DNA of 61,962 bases from Batkoa obscura (GCA_030770535.1 JASVEC010000094.1:1-61962); one strand, 5' to 3'; counted from the first letter of the stretch, positions 44,223 through 56,948 are shown. Made by a program: numbers and translations. Notes: a model not told the origin generated them from the letters alone.

Positions 44223-46146
44223 ATACAATAGTCTCAATTTGTTCATCTTTAATTTTTCTTACATTTTCAATAAATAGGTTGTAACGTTGATATTTTATTA
44301 CTATTGTTACTTATTTTTGAATAATCATATTGATTTCTATTTATATTAAACCCAAAACTCTTACATTCATCAAAAGAATATGGGGTTGTCTGAATTAGTT
44401 TCATTATTTTATCCAATTTTTGAAAAATTTTGTATTTTAAAAACTTCGCTTAAAATTCTATAAAATCAGCTTTTTTGTTAAAACAAAAGTACCTGGACAC
44501 AGTTCTAAATCATTCCATTATATTTTATACTGTAAGTTAGCTGAATTTCTACTAGATCTTAAATACATATTCTTATAAGATTTTATTGAGAAATGTTTAT
44601 TATCAACCGCTTCATAACCCCAACATTGTAGATTTTTTATCAAATAAACTATTTTGTTATAATTAAATTATTAACATATTGCCAAGTTAATAAATAGCTA
44701 TATGGGAGGGAGTGGTTAGCCCCAAAACTATAATTAACCATCCCTATATAGTACAAGTAATAATAGTTTTTACATATCATTACAATTACTTGTTCTTTGA
44801 CTATTTATTAACTTAGCTATTAATAGCTTAAGTAATCTTAACATTTAACAATCTATTTCTATCATTCAACAAACTACTTACTTGCTTAGTAAATATTGAA
44901 AATTTTAAATTCTCTGTTATTTTCGTAAGGTAAGCTGGGATCGATCTTTTGATTTTTCTGTTTTCTATAGACTCTATAACTTTAATTGGGACTATATCGC
45001 TTTTTTTTGATGTATCAGATACTGGATAACAATGTAGTTTATTGTTATGTTTAATAAAATGTAAATACTTCTTAATGCCCTGCATCTCTATTATTCTTTT
45101 TGTATTTTTGTTTCTTTTATACTTTTTAAAAATTATATCTGTTTTCCCATTATTAATAGTCGAGTTATTAATTTTATTATGCTCACAAATAAAAGCCTCA
45201 AATCTTGAAATTAATTGATTGATATCTTCTATTTTACCTAACGCTTCAAAACTACTTTTCCATTTTGAAAGGTTTCCAAAATGTCCATCAACTATACTTT
45301 TTCCATGATGCTCAGCAAAAAAATTAAGATTAACATTCAAACTACTATTTATTTTATGAATTTCTTTAAACATATAATGTAGAAACTCTTGGGATCTAAA
45401 ATGATTTCCTGCATCTGCCCATATATTGATTTTTGTAAACTTTTTAAATAGAAGCTCTGTAGAGATCAAATCAATTGAACAATCTCCTGCATATGCTGAA
45501 TCATGGTTTAATATTTCAGATGAATAATCAAAGTAAACTTTGCCTATTGTTTTATCATCTTTTGAATATAATACACCAAAGCCTAATACTGATATAGCTT
45601 GTTTATTATAATGATCTAGATTTATTGAATCTCTAGTCTTTTGTTCCTATTTCCATATTTTGTTTAAAATCCAAAACTATTATACAACTTTTGTTATTTA
45701 ATTTTTTGATAGTTTCATTAAATGTGTTTTTTTGAGTATCAACACATAATTTATGTAATTTGTATGATTTTTCTTCTTCATTGAAAATTTCTTTTATCTC
45801 TGCTTTGTTTTTTGCTGTATTTATTTTATTTTCGAATAACTTTTTTCTAACTGTATACTGGACACATATATTACATAGATCTGTTTTTCTTGTTGCATTT
45901 TTAAAATTGCTTGGTATATATTTAAAAAATGTTGACTTAGCTACTGCTTTATCTTTCAAATCATTCTTCTACTTTTATTTAATATATGTATTATCTGATG
46001 AATATTTACTATCATTATTTTTTTTTATTAAATCTTGATGAAATGGTTGAATCATTTAGTAAATATTGTATGATAGTTTCAATTTGCTCATTTTTAATTT
46101 TTTTTGTATTTTTAATAATAGGTTGTAATGTTGATATTTTATTATT

Positions 46147-48597
46147 GGGGCTGTCCTAATTGGTTTCAGAATCTACTTAGAAATTAATCCAAATTTAAAA
46201 TTTCAAGTTTGTGTCCAACATAACGGTTAAATCTAAAAAGCCTAAAATTAAATGTCTCTATTTAAAACTTATTTTAATTGTTTCCTTTTCTTAAATAGCT
46301 AATTTTCCTAACTATATATTTTATGTTAGTTCTGTTAGATATTTAACAGATATATAATATATAACTATATGATTATATAATTACATAAATACATAATTAT
46401 ATAAACACAGTTATTTGACTTTATTTTTTGTTGAAATAAAAATAAAATGCAAACTTTCATAACTAAACTTCGAAATGGAATTTTTGAAAACTTCAATACA
46501 ATAGGGAGGAGTACACAATATAAACATTGTAATTCATTTACATCAATTTTAAGAGCTACTTATAACAACCCAAGGTTTATGGAATTTTATAATAAAACAA
46601 AACAAAGAAAAGATATATTATCAAAGTTTACTATCGATAATAATAAACTTAATCAAGTGATGTATAAAATTAGTGCTTTAAGGGAAACAGGAAACAAAAG
46701 TCAGCAAGTAGCGTTATTATCAACTATAGCTTCAGTATATTCTTTTGATGAATGTAAGAGTTTTGGGTTTAATATAAATAGAAATCAATATGATTATTCA
46801 AAAACAAGCAATAATAAAATATCAACATTAAAACCTATTATTAAAAATACAAAAAAATTAAAGATGACCAAATTGAAACTATCATACAATATTTACTAAA
46901 TGATTCAACTATTTCATCAAGATTTAATAAAAAAAATAACGATAGTAAATATTCATCAGATAATATATATATATTAAATAAAAGTAGAAGAATGATATAT
47001 AGTAAATATTTGAATGATCTAAGAGATAAAGCAGTAGCTAGGTCAACGTTCTTTAAATATATACCAACTAATTTCAAAAATCCAGCAAGAAAAACGGATC
47101 TATGTAATATATGTACCCAGTATACAGTTAGAAAAAAGTTATTTGAAAATAAAATAAATACAGCAAAAAACAAAGCAGAGATAAAAGAAATTTTCAATGA
47201 AGAAGAAAAATTATACAAATTACATAAATTCTGTGTTGATACTCAAAAAAACACATTTAATGAAACTATCAAAAAATTAAATAACAAAAGTTGTATAATA
47301 GTTTTGGATTTTAAACAAAATATGGAAATAGGGACAAGACCAGATTCAATAAATCTAGATCATTATAATAAACAAGCTATATCAGTATTAGGTTTTGGTG
47401 TATTATATTTAAAAGATGATAAAACAATAGGCAAAGTTTACTTTGATTATTCATCTGAAATATTGAATCATGATTCAGCATATGCAGGAGATTGTTTAAT
47501 TGATTTAATCTCTACAGAGCTTCTATTTAAAAAGTTTACAAAAATTAATATATGGGCAGATACAGGAAATCATTTTAGATCCCAAGAGTTTCTACACTAT
47601 ATGTTTAAAGAAATTCATAAAATAAATAGTAGTTTGAATGTTAATCTTAATTTTTTTGCTGAGCATCATGGAAAAAGTATAGTTGATGGACATTTTGGAA
47701 ACCTTTCAAAATGGAAAAGTAGTTTTGAAGCGTTAGGTAAAATAGAAGATATCGATCAATTAATTTCAAGATTTGAGGCTTTTATTTGTGAGCATAATAA
47801 AATTAATAACTCGACTATTAATAATGGGAAAACAGATATAATTTTTAAAAAGTATAAAAGAAACAAAAATACAAAAAGAATAATAGAGATGCAGGGCATT
47901 AAGAAGTATTTACATTTTATTAAACATAACAATAAACTACATTGTTATCCAGTATCTGATACATCAAAAAAAAGCGATATAGTCCCAATTAAAGTTATAG
48001 AGTCTATAGAAAACAGAAAAATCAAAAGATCGATCCCAGCTTACCTTACGAAGATAACAGAGAATTTAAAAATTTCGATATTTACTAAGCAAGTGAGTAG
48101 TTTGTTGAATGATAGAAATAGATTGTTAAATGTTAGGATTACTTAAGTTATTAATAGCTAAGTTAATAAATAGTCAAAGAACAAGTAACTGTAATAATAT
48201 GTAAAAACTATTATTACTTGTACTATATAGGGATGGTTAATTATAGTTTTGGGGCTGACCACTCCCTCCCATACAGCTATTTATTAACTTGGCAATATAT
48301 TAATAATGTAATTATAACATTAAAATAGTTTATTTATTTGATAATAAATCTACAATGTTGGTTATAAAGCAGTTGATGATAAATATTTCTCAATTAAGCT
48401 TTATAAGAACATGTATCTAAGATCTAGTAGAAATTCAACTAACTTACAGTATGAGCTATAATAGAATGATTTAGAACTGTGTTTGGGTACTTTTGTTTTA
48501 ATAAAAGATGTGATTTTATAGAATTTTAAGCGAAGTTTTTAAAATACAAAATTTTTCAAAAATTGGATAAAATAATGAAACTAATTCAGACAACCCC
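46147..48597 (+). mobile_element. Large transposon copy F', nested in G'
   Basis: GGGGCTGTCCTAATTGG to CAGACAACCCC, 2,451 bp, full length. The transposase is split by a single frame change near codon 135 (frames 46447-46899 and 46992-48146); the 384-codon second part has the complete zinc motif and catalytic core and the full C-terminus. It is the inverted twin of F but without F's 150-bp deletion. Confidence 0.9.
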
Positions 48598-48625
48598 ATT
48601 ATTACTTGTTTTTGAATAATCATAT

Positions 48626-48722
48626 GGGGATGTTTTTTTTGATTTCATTATTTTTCCATTTTTAAGCGCTATTTGAGTGGAAAGACTGTTGATAAAATTC
48701 CTAAACACGAAAAAACATCCCC
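48626..48722 (-). mobile_element. Mini-element (MITE) copy 31, inside copy G'
   Basis: Identical position and sequence type to copies 13 and 18 (ATAT/ATAT). Confidence 0.95.
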
Positions 48723-49775
48723 ATATTGATTTTTGTTTCCTGTTTCCCTTAAAGCACTAATTTTTATACATCACTTGATTAAGTTTGTTATTATCGATAG
48801 TAAACTTTGATAATATATCTTTTCTTTGTTTTGTTTTATTATAAAATTCCATGAACCTTGGGCTGTTATAAGTAGCTCTTAAAATTGATGTAAATGAATT
48901 ACAATGTTTATATTGTGTACTCCTCCCTATTGTATTGAAGTTTTCAAAACTTCCATTTGGAAGTTTAGTTATGAAAGTTTGCATTTTATTTCTATTTCAA
49001 CAAAAAATAAAGTCAAATAAGTGTATTTATATAATTATATAATCATATAGTTATATATTATATATCTGTTAAATATCTAACAGAACTAACATAAAATATA
49101 TAGTTAGGAAAATTAGCTATTTAAGAAAAGGAAACAATTAAAATAAGTTTTAAATAGAGACATTTAATTTTAGGCTTTTTAGATTTAACCGTTATGTTGG
49201 ACACAAACTTGAAATTTTAAATTTGGATTAATTTCTAAGTAGATTCTGAAACCAATTAGGACAGCCCCATATATTGAAGCTATAGTTGATAATAACGCTA
49301 CTTATTGATTTTTATTTCAAAAAATAAATTCAAATAACTGTATTTATATAATTAGGAAAATTAGTTATTTAAGAAAAGGAAACAATTAAAATAAGTTATA
49401 GAGACATTTAATTTTAGGCTTTTTAAATTTAACCATCACATTAGATACAACTTTAAAAATTAAAAATTTGGCTTAATTTCTAAGTAAATTCTGAAATCAA
49501 TTCGGACAACCCCATGTATATTATATCAATAACTTTAGATATCTTTAAAAAATTTAGTTCAAGTCTATTATAAAAATATATCAATAATATATTACTAATA
49601 GCTGTATTATTTTTAAAATTTCAAAATACTTTAATTCAATAAACTTAAAGCTTATTAATGTCTTTTATAAAACTAAAACTAAAACTAAAGCTTTTAAGCT
49701 TATAGGGGAATATATAAACCATTTAATTAAAAAAACCAAAAGACACATTTATTTACTTTATAAAATTTTATAGGT

Positions 49776-49829
49776 TAAAATAAAAATAAAAATAAAAATA
49801 AAAATAAAAATAAAAATAAAAATAAAAAA
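49776..49829. repeat. (AAAAAT)n microsatellite
   Basis: About nine tandem hexamers of AAAAAT. Confidence 0.9.
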
Positions 49830-50035
49830 CCATAAGTGTTGGTTTAGTTTATTTTCTTTGTTTGCATTTTTTTCAGCAATAGTTTGGCACTATTTAACTA
49901 GGAAACATACTGATATAATGTTAATTACTGCAGTACAATATAAATTAATATTTGGGTTAGTATTTTTATTTTGCAAAATAATTTTTTATATCAGAAACTT
50001 ACTAAAGCTGTTAAAAAAGCTTTAGAATAATACAT

Positions 50036-50131
50036 GTGGATGTTTTTTTGATTTAACTTTTTCGATTTTTTAAGCACTATTTGAGTCAAAAGACTGTTGA
50101 TAAAATTCTTAAGCAAAAAAAATATATCTCT
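50036..50131 (-). mobile_element. Mini-element (MITE) copy 32, worn
   Basis: GTGGATGTTTTTTTG to TATCTCT; the flanks are decayed. Confidence 0.75.
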
Positions 50132-50533
50132 ATATATTATACTTTTATTGAAAGAAATTATAAAAGTATTCTTCAAAATGATCTGACTTCTCAAGTTAAA
50201 ATTGGTTTAAAAGTCATTAATTACAATCGGAAATATCTCTAATATCTAAAAGCAAGTCAGTTTTTCTGTATAAATTAAACCATAACAGATCTATTCAAAA
50301 AGTCAAATTACCTTGAAAAACACCTTATAGATTTAAAAACTTAAAAAGGATCAAACTCAATGAACAAACCCAATTGCAATAGCAACTGTTTTGTTCCTAA
50401 GCATTTTTATTGAATAATTTTGGTCATACTATTTAGACGCACTTTTTATTAAAATAAGCACAAGGTTTCAAGATTTATTTTAAATATAATAAAAAGCTCA
50501 TAATAAAGGATAAATAAACATGAAATGGGTTTT

Positions 50534-51883
50534 TTATATTTGTATCCAACGTAACTTTGGGATTTTATCTAATTCGGAATAGGCTTTTGAATCCACACTA
50601 GATTCCATAGGAGTAATAAGTAGCAGAGGAGTGATAGGGTCATAGTTAACTTCAATACTTGAATTTTCTAAAATAAAATGAGTAATTTTGATTACTTTAA
50701 GGTTTGGGAAAAAAGACATAAAGTAGAATAAACTATCAAAACAAGATTGAAACTTATGAATGATAATATATTTTATAAAGTTGCACTTGATTAGATTGAC
50801 TTTATAAAACAAATAGCTTGTATACTCCATACAGGTACCATCGCTTATAGTTAGTTTACTTGCATTAAATACCCCTTTATTATCAAAATCTAAACGATCA
50901 ATACACATACTTTCGATATTTGGCAACAAATAAATCAAATTTAACAATTCAATTGAAACTCGATTAACATAAATTCTATTTGGTGCTAACAAATTTATAT
51001 TTGCGCTGTTGATTGGATTATTTATGTCAAAGTAACTTATAATACTAACACCATTGTTATTAAGTATTTGATTATCATCTCTAATATTTCTATTAAAATA
51101 TATGCCTGATTTATCTATTAGTTTCACCCTTTTTAATTTGTTTAAATCTCCAAGGCAACTCATATCGAAATTAGTATCAAAAACACCTTCAATTATTAAT
51201 TCTAAATTAGAGTTGAAGCTGATATTGGGATTAAATTCGCTGGGAGTAGTGATATAAGTTGATTTTAAACATAACAAGTTCAATTTAGTGAACTTGGATT
51301 TAATAATATCTAAGCCATTGAGATTGAGCTTTGAAATCAAATACAAGCTAAATGATCTCAATCTGTTAGGATTTAAACTTTGAATAATACATTGAATATT
51401 TTCATTTAATAAGCCATTGAGTTGAATAACCTCTATTTGATGTAAATAATTACTAAATGTATTTAGTATATCGGAACATCCCACAAATAATAGATCAATG
51501 GTCATTATCTTTAATTTTGGTAACTTAATTTCAATTTTGTTACCGATACTATCCGTGATAGTATCTTCCTCAATAAACAAATCTTTATAATTGACAGCTG
51601 TTATGTTAGAACAATAGTTTAAATACTCAAAATTACTATGTTTAATAACCAAATGCTTCATTGCTTTCCCATTTCCCTCAATAAATAATTGTTGTAAACG
51701 TCTATATTGTTTAAATTCATATTTGTCATAAACGCAGTGAGATAAATTATACTCAATAGCTCGATTTACAATATTAAACAAATATTTATTTAAAGAGCGC
51801 AAATGAAACAACTCTTTTGGGTTGATTAACTTAAAGACTTCTTCTAATAAAATATCTGATAAATATTCTAATTGTAGCTTCAT
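50534..51883 (-). CDS. F-box-like / leucine-rich-repeat protein
   Basis: Single exon, 449 residues. The first 45 residues (LSDILLEEVFKLINPKELFHLRSLNKYLFNIV) fit a degenerate F-box: a hydrophobic pair of helices, LRSLN in place of the usual CKxLR, and no leading LP. The rest is Ile/Leu/Asn-rich with irregular LRR-like units (LPKLKIMTIDLLFV, LRSFSLYLISKLNLNGL, LNLLCLKSTYI, NLELIIEGVFD, FPNLKVIKITHF). A substrate adaptor of an SCF ubiquitin ligase is the family expectation. It is only a structural relative of the gene at 4977-6464, with no close sequence match. It lies just outside the transposon cluster and is intact. The target is unknown. Confidence 0.7.
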   Translation of the reverse strand: MKLQLEYLSDILLEEVFKLINPKELFHLRSLNKYLFNIVNRAIEYNLSHCVYDKYEFKQYRRLQQLFIEGNGKAMKHLVIKHSNFEYLNYCSNITAVNYKDLFIEEDTITDSIGNKIEIKLPKLKIMTIDLLFVGCSDILNTFSNYLHQIEVIQLNGLLNENIQCIIQSLNPNRLRSFSLYLISKLNLNGLDIIKSKFTKLNLLCLKSTYITTPSEFNPNISFNSNLELIIEGVFDTNFDMSCLGDLNKLKRVKLIDKSGIYFNRNIRDDNQILNNNGVSIISYFDINNPINSANINLLAPNRIYVNRVSIELLNLIYLLPNIESMCIDRLDFDNKGVFNASKLTISDGTCMEYTSYLFYKVNLIKCNFIKYIIIHKFQSCFDSLFYFMSFFPNLKVIKITHFILENSSIEVNYDPITPLLLITPMESSVDSKAYSELDKIPKLRWIQI

Positions 51884-52805
51884 TTTAAAAAGTTAATAAT
51901 AGTAGGCCATAAATTAATTATTTATATACTTTGGAATTTTTTTACTCAATAATTAAAATTTTAATAGAAATTAGAATCCTTTGTTAGCTTATTTTATCAA
52001 ATAAAGGACTAAATTAGCGCTCACAACTGTTCCAACTCTTTTGCGATCTAATTAACTGCCTATTTTGGAGAAGAATTTATGCCACATTTGATTAAAATAC
52101 AAGAGTTAGGTTTCAAAAGAATTGATTGACAAGTGATTTGGTTATAAGAACCAACGCCAAAAAAGTCATAAAAGAACTGCAGCATCTGGGATTTTATTTT
52201 TTGCTAAGAGAAAACAAAGAAGCCAAGTATCTATAATATTGTTTCATGAGTTTTATATTTTATATTCTCTTGCTCTTTGTTTTTCAACCTTAGCAAGGCC
52301 ATTGTATAAACCTGTACCCTTCTTTGTTTTGATACCCTTTGTTCAAATAAAACTAAAAGCGTTGTAATATTTAAATAACAAAACTACTCTTTTATTAAAA
52401 AATATGCATTATAGCCAAAGGTTTAAAATAAGAAAAGGTTCAAAATCATTATGTTGGTTGAATTCAAAATTATATGTGGCTGTTGTGATTCTAGTTCCTT
52501 AATTGGCGATAATCTTTAGATTTAGTCATTTGTTTAGTTGTTTTGAAATTTTGTGCTTAAATTTTAGCTAAGTTTACTCTTGAGTGGACAGTTAATTAGA
52601 CCATATAGAACCACAACAGTGTAAAGCAACATTTTTAATAAGTATGACTATACTTAAATAAATCTAATTGTTACTTTAAAAAGAAATTTGAAAAAATCCC
52701 TTTCAATATTAGCAACTTTTTACATTATTTTAATTAGCTCAACTTATTTCTTCAAAAAAATTGTGTTTTATATTTTTATTATTTTCAAAACATTTTATAA
52801 GACAA

Positions 52806-52827
52806 CCTGTAAATTTCTATTTACAGG
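52806..52827. repeat. Perfect 9-bp stem hairpin
   Basis: CCTGTAAAT, loop TTCT, ATTTACAGG. An isolated perfect hairpin of unknown role. Confidence 0.7.
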
Positions 52828-54733
52828 TAACATCTAATTTATTACCTATTGAAAGTCTAAATGGACACTATTCTTTTTTATGATTTTAAATATAAAAATT
52901 GTTTTATAATACTGATAGCATAACAAGAGGTACTATAAATTGATGGTTATTTTGTATGCTTTCTATAAAGGTTTCTATTTTAACTATAGGATTCGTTAAA
53001 AAATAGTATCCACATTATAAGCCTTTATTATTAAAAATAAGATAGATTAAAACTTCCTTTAATTTTTTAATTGGTATCAAAGCGGCATTGCTGCTTCTAA
53101 ATATTGATATCTTTGCTACTAAGAATACCAGCCCATATATAAATTATGTGTTTAAATATAATTGTTAATTAAGTTATGTTCTAATTAGTAATGTTACCGA
53201 CTATGCTACTAAGGATTATTAATGTAAGCAATAAAATTTAGAGTTCTAATTCCAACTTTTGTTTTTCCGATTATTTTTAATGTCTTTAAAATTTTATAGA
53301 GCTTTGAACAGCTTTGTTTTAATTATTTTGTTTCAGTCGTTTCATTTTTTAAAATAAGCAGCATTAATAAAACAAAATACTTTCTACATAAATAGATATT
53401 AAAGATATCGATGATAGATACTAATTAATTAATATTAATATTAATATTATAGAATTTAATAAATTCAGCTAGTCATGCCGTTCTATATCATGGAAACAGT
53501 ATTAACATAAAACGAGAATATTAAATAATAGTGTTACAACTTATAAAAAGTTAAAATATAAGTATGGAATTTAACTAATGTTGAATATTTTAATTATACC
53601 ATTTAAAAAAAGTTTTTATTTTGGTTGCATAATTAGTTAACTTGAAATAGTATAATGAAGGAAGAGTGAAATGTATTATTTTTGATAGAAAATAAGATCA
53701 GATAAAGTAGTGTATAAAATAAAACATAAAATAGAAACAAAACTTAATTTATAAATAATATGTACATATTTATAAACAATACAACCTCCCTTTTTTGTTT
53801 AGGACATTATTTATTAAGTTAAATATTTCTTAATGACAATGAATGCTTTTATGTACATAAAGTTATTAAAATTCATGGTCTTAATTAATTGAACTAAATA
53901 GTGAACTGCCTTTTTTTTCATTTTTTCGCTATTTAATATTGCTAATTATATATGGTTAAAATAAGCTAGATTTATAATTTTTTAGAAATAATTCAATTTA
54001 ATTAGATAGATTAGATAAAATATATAAGATACATTACGAAACATACTATTATTTTATATAATTATAAACTAAAGATTAAAATTCAATAAGAATGTTTAGT
54101 AATTTATAATTGTATTATCGTTCTTGTTATTATATTATTATATAATATATTTATATATAAATAATATAGTTTTATTAATAAATACAATTATTGAAATAAT
54201 ACGATTATCATATATTAAAATATACAAAAATTAGTTACAACGTTGATCAATAAAGTACCCCCAAAACAATCAATTGATTATTTAAGTAGTTGAGAATGAG
54301 AAGGGTGCGACGAATCAATAAAATCATGGTAAAGTTATATCATATTAAGCCAATCATATTCAACTCAATGACTTTTATCAAATTAAGTAAGGAACTAAAC
54401 TTAAGGTTTTAAAGTTTCCCATTATATCATTTGATGAGAATTAAAACCTCGGAAAAAATATAAATTGCTAGATTATAGCCAATAATATAGATGTAATCTA
54501 AGTTATGAGATAAATTATGACCAATTAATTTCACTAAATATTAAAAGGAACAATCAATAAAAAAAGATTTAGCGTTATTTATTTTTATAGTAACTAAGCA
54601 CCTTCACTATAAATCTAATTCATTTTCATTTTCATTTTCATATACATATTTAAATCTTTTATTTTACCAATTAAGTTTTGACTTATTTAATATTTTTAAT
54701 TTTTCACCAATTAAGTTTCATTCTAGAAAAAAG

Positions 54734-54741
54734 TATAAATA
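54734..54741 (+). promoter_or_regulatory. Candidate TATA box of the 85-residue gene
   Basis: TATAAATA followed by GG, about 250 bp before the ATG at 54992. In such AT-rich DNA this is suggestive only; the T/C-rich tract before the ATG fits a long leader. Confidence 0.4.
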
Positions 54742-54991
54742 GGTAAGTTATTCATTGACGTTGAATAAAAAGTTTAACAGATTTGTATTTTGATTTGTTT
54801 CATTCAGCTTCAGTTAAGAATAACAATACTTTGAAAATATAAGATTACAAATTAGTAGTGTAATTACTTCAAATCTCCTTTCTTTCTCAATAATTTTATC
54901 TACTCTTTCTATTCATTTTAATATAGCTTTACAGCTAGTGTTTGATTTTAATTAAGTCAAAATTACAACCTTCAATATTAATATATAGATA

Positions 54992-55249
54992 ATGAAAGAT
55001 AATACTAATACGATAGAAGCAATGGTTTTAATAGAAAGTGAAGAGTTAAATATGGAACCAAAAAAATCAGTACGTTTTTCAAGATTTCAAAAGGTATTTA
55101 CAACTCACTCTCCTTGTGATTATGATCGTACACCGTCTTATCCCAGTTTAATCAAGATGAACAATGATCGTAGACGTTCTATTGCTGATATCAATAACTT
55201 TTTCAATAAAACTAGTATTGAAGAAGCTCCAAAACTTGTAATAACATAA
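54992..55249 (+). CDS. Small protein (85 aa) with PP1-type docking motif
   Basis: The frame has far more balanced codons than the surrounding DNA and a defined leader, so it is likely real. Residues 24-29 are KKSVRF, matching the RVxF docking pattern ([KR]-[KR]-x-V-x-F) of protein phosphatase 1 partners. A motif HSPCDYDRTP follows at 39-48; I recall HSPxxYDR-like segments in small fungal proteins but cannot name the family. Downstream are an RRRS site (R-R-x-S type, 60-63) for a basophilic kinase and an acidic N-terminus. No membrane segment or signal peptide. A cytosolic or nuclear phosphatase regulator is inferred, not shown. It could also be the C-terminal exon of a longer gene, though no upstream exon is evident. 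Confidence 0.6.
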   Translation: MKDNTNTIEAMVLIESEELNMEPKKSVRFSRFQKVFTTHSPCDYDRTPSYPSLIKMNNDRRRSIADINNFFNKTSIEEAPKLVIT

Positions 55250-55479
55250 TAAGAGGTGGTGATAGTAACAACAGCAATAATAATGAATTTTTCTGGTAAA
55301 AGAGGATATTATTATACAAATTAGAATTCGTACAATATTAGAAGACAGTTGTAAGTAGTAGAGATTATGTATCATAAATTGAAATAGTTTAATTAATATA
55401 ATATTTGGCTGGTACAACAATTTTTTATTCGAATATTAATTAAACATAAATATAAAATATGTATTAAAGAAAGTTCTTT

Positions 55480-55541
55480 ATTATAATGAGAGATTAAACT
55501 CTGGAAGTTTCAACAATATTTATTGAGTTTCTCATTATAAT
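55480..55541. repeat. Imperfect inverted repeat downstream of the 85-residue gene
   Basis: ATTATAATGAGA..AAACTC at 55480-55501 pairs with GAGTTTCTCATTATAAT at 55525-55541. Possibly a 3'-end structure or a small palindromic element. Confidence 0.6.
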
Positions 55542-56851
55542 GAATAATATAATAACGATAATGGATTTATTTTTATTTAATTATTTATTAAGTTTACCCT
55601 CTCCTTCTCCCTTTATTTTCTTTCCTTAATATTATTTAAATAAATAATTAAACTAGTAAAATACAGTATTTTGATAGTGGGGAAATAATTTTATGATTTA
55701 AATTTGATGGGTATATAATATATTAATTTAACGAGATATAATTAATGTGTATATATTATATATACCGTGTATATGATAATATAATGTTAAATAATATATT
55801 ACATATTTTTATAATATACTTATTTTTAATAAACATGATTATTTCATATAATTAAGAATTAGATCTAGTGATCAACTAAATATATAAAAATAAATTTATT
55901 ATTTCCTTTAATAAAACAGGCGATTTTCACCAATATTAAATTACTTAATAAAACTTATAAATAAATTATTAAGAACTCATGATACCTCAAGACTCTTTTA
56001 ATTTTAGCCAATCATAGTTAAAAGTACAACAAAATGGTGATTAAATTTTATTTTAATTCGACCTTTTTAGTATCTAGGATTATCTAGAGTTATACTACCT
56101 ATTACCTCTTATTTAATTGGTGGGTTATATTATTTTATCTTCTTTGAGTTACATAAATATATTCAGATTAAATTTATCAATCGGCCTTCATTTTGCCGTT
56201 TTTATGAAATATAATTATTCTTGAATAATAATGGTATAATAATTATTGATTATGATCTTTCTAAATTCTAGATTTCATTAAAAAAAGTTCAGTTTATTTT
56301 ATTTCTATACTAGTTGCTTTCTACTGCTATATAACTCTTTATTTTGTGATTCACATTTATTATTGTTACTATTATCATTCCTATCTCTTCCTTTGTTCCG
56401 AATTTAATTTAACGTTTTATAATAAAACTAGAGAAAAAAGCATAAAGAAGATAAACAAATCACTAGTTCTTATACCAAAGAGATGGTATTCAGTTTCACC
56501 GCTCAAAATTTATTTAAAGTTTATTGAAATTCTCTTAATTTTATATTCCCTTAATTAATTTCGGCCTTGATATATAGGCAACTTTATCCTAAATTAATTT
56601 TAATTTTAAGCTTTTTTATAAGTTTACAAGGAAAAAACTAACAGTCAATCTTGTATAATTAGTGTTTATCCTAATTTTCTACAATTTTAAATTCAAAGAC
56701 TTTAAAGTACTTCTATAAAATTAAAAACAAAATGATAATTTGAATTTTTATTAAATTAATTTAATCCTATTAAATACCTTAAAATTTTTAAAGTAATAGT
56801 ATCAATTTTAATAAGCAAATAAACTATCCCAAATGTATAAAATTAATACAT

Positions 56852-56948
56852 GAGGATGTATTTTTTTATTTGAATTTTACTAACAATTTTTCCACTCAAA
56901 TAGTACTTAAAAGATGGGAAAAGTAATGAAACCAAAAAAATCATCCTC
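56852..56948 (+). mobile_element. Mini-element (MITE) copy 33
   Basis: GAGGATGTATTTTTTTA to CATCCTC; flanks ACAT/ATAT. Confidence 0.88.

Larger units (their letters stand above)
44382..49268 (-). mobile_element. Large transposon copy G', inserted in H and hosting F'
   Basis: Both termini present (GGGGTTGTCTGAATTAG at left, GGACAGCCCC at right) and a perfect ATAT duplication; the empty site AAAAGAATATACTGAAG is known from other copies. Transposase pieces at 48757-48984, 45633-45959 and 44828-45469 carry the same lesions as B, G and I. It contains mini-element 31 and copy F'. The interior is the inverted twin of copy G. Confidence 0.9.
43418..49513 (-). mobile_element. Large transposon copy H, outermost host of G' and F'
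   Basis: 3' terminus GGGGGTTATCTGAATTAG at 43418; 5' terminus GGACAACCCC ending 49513. It keeps the 3' non-coding region and part of the C-terminal transposase (43741-44120). There is a large deletion at mini-element 30, then a short 5' coding piece up to 44381 and 49270-49330, where most of the N-terminal codons are also missing. G' is inserted at ATAT 44378-44381. Non-functional. Confidence 0.82.
49514..50533. other. AT-rich spacer right of the transposon cluster
   Basis: Contains an (AAAAAT)n microsatellite (49776-49829) and mini-element 32; no gene recognised. Confidence 0.5.
51884..54991. other. 3.1-kb AT-rich intergenic region
   Basis: No mini-element and no coding potential recognised. 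It holds a perfect short hairpin at 52806-52827, simple repeats (TTTTCA at about 54625-54648) and a TATA element at 54734. Confidence 0.5.
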
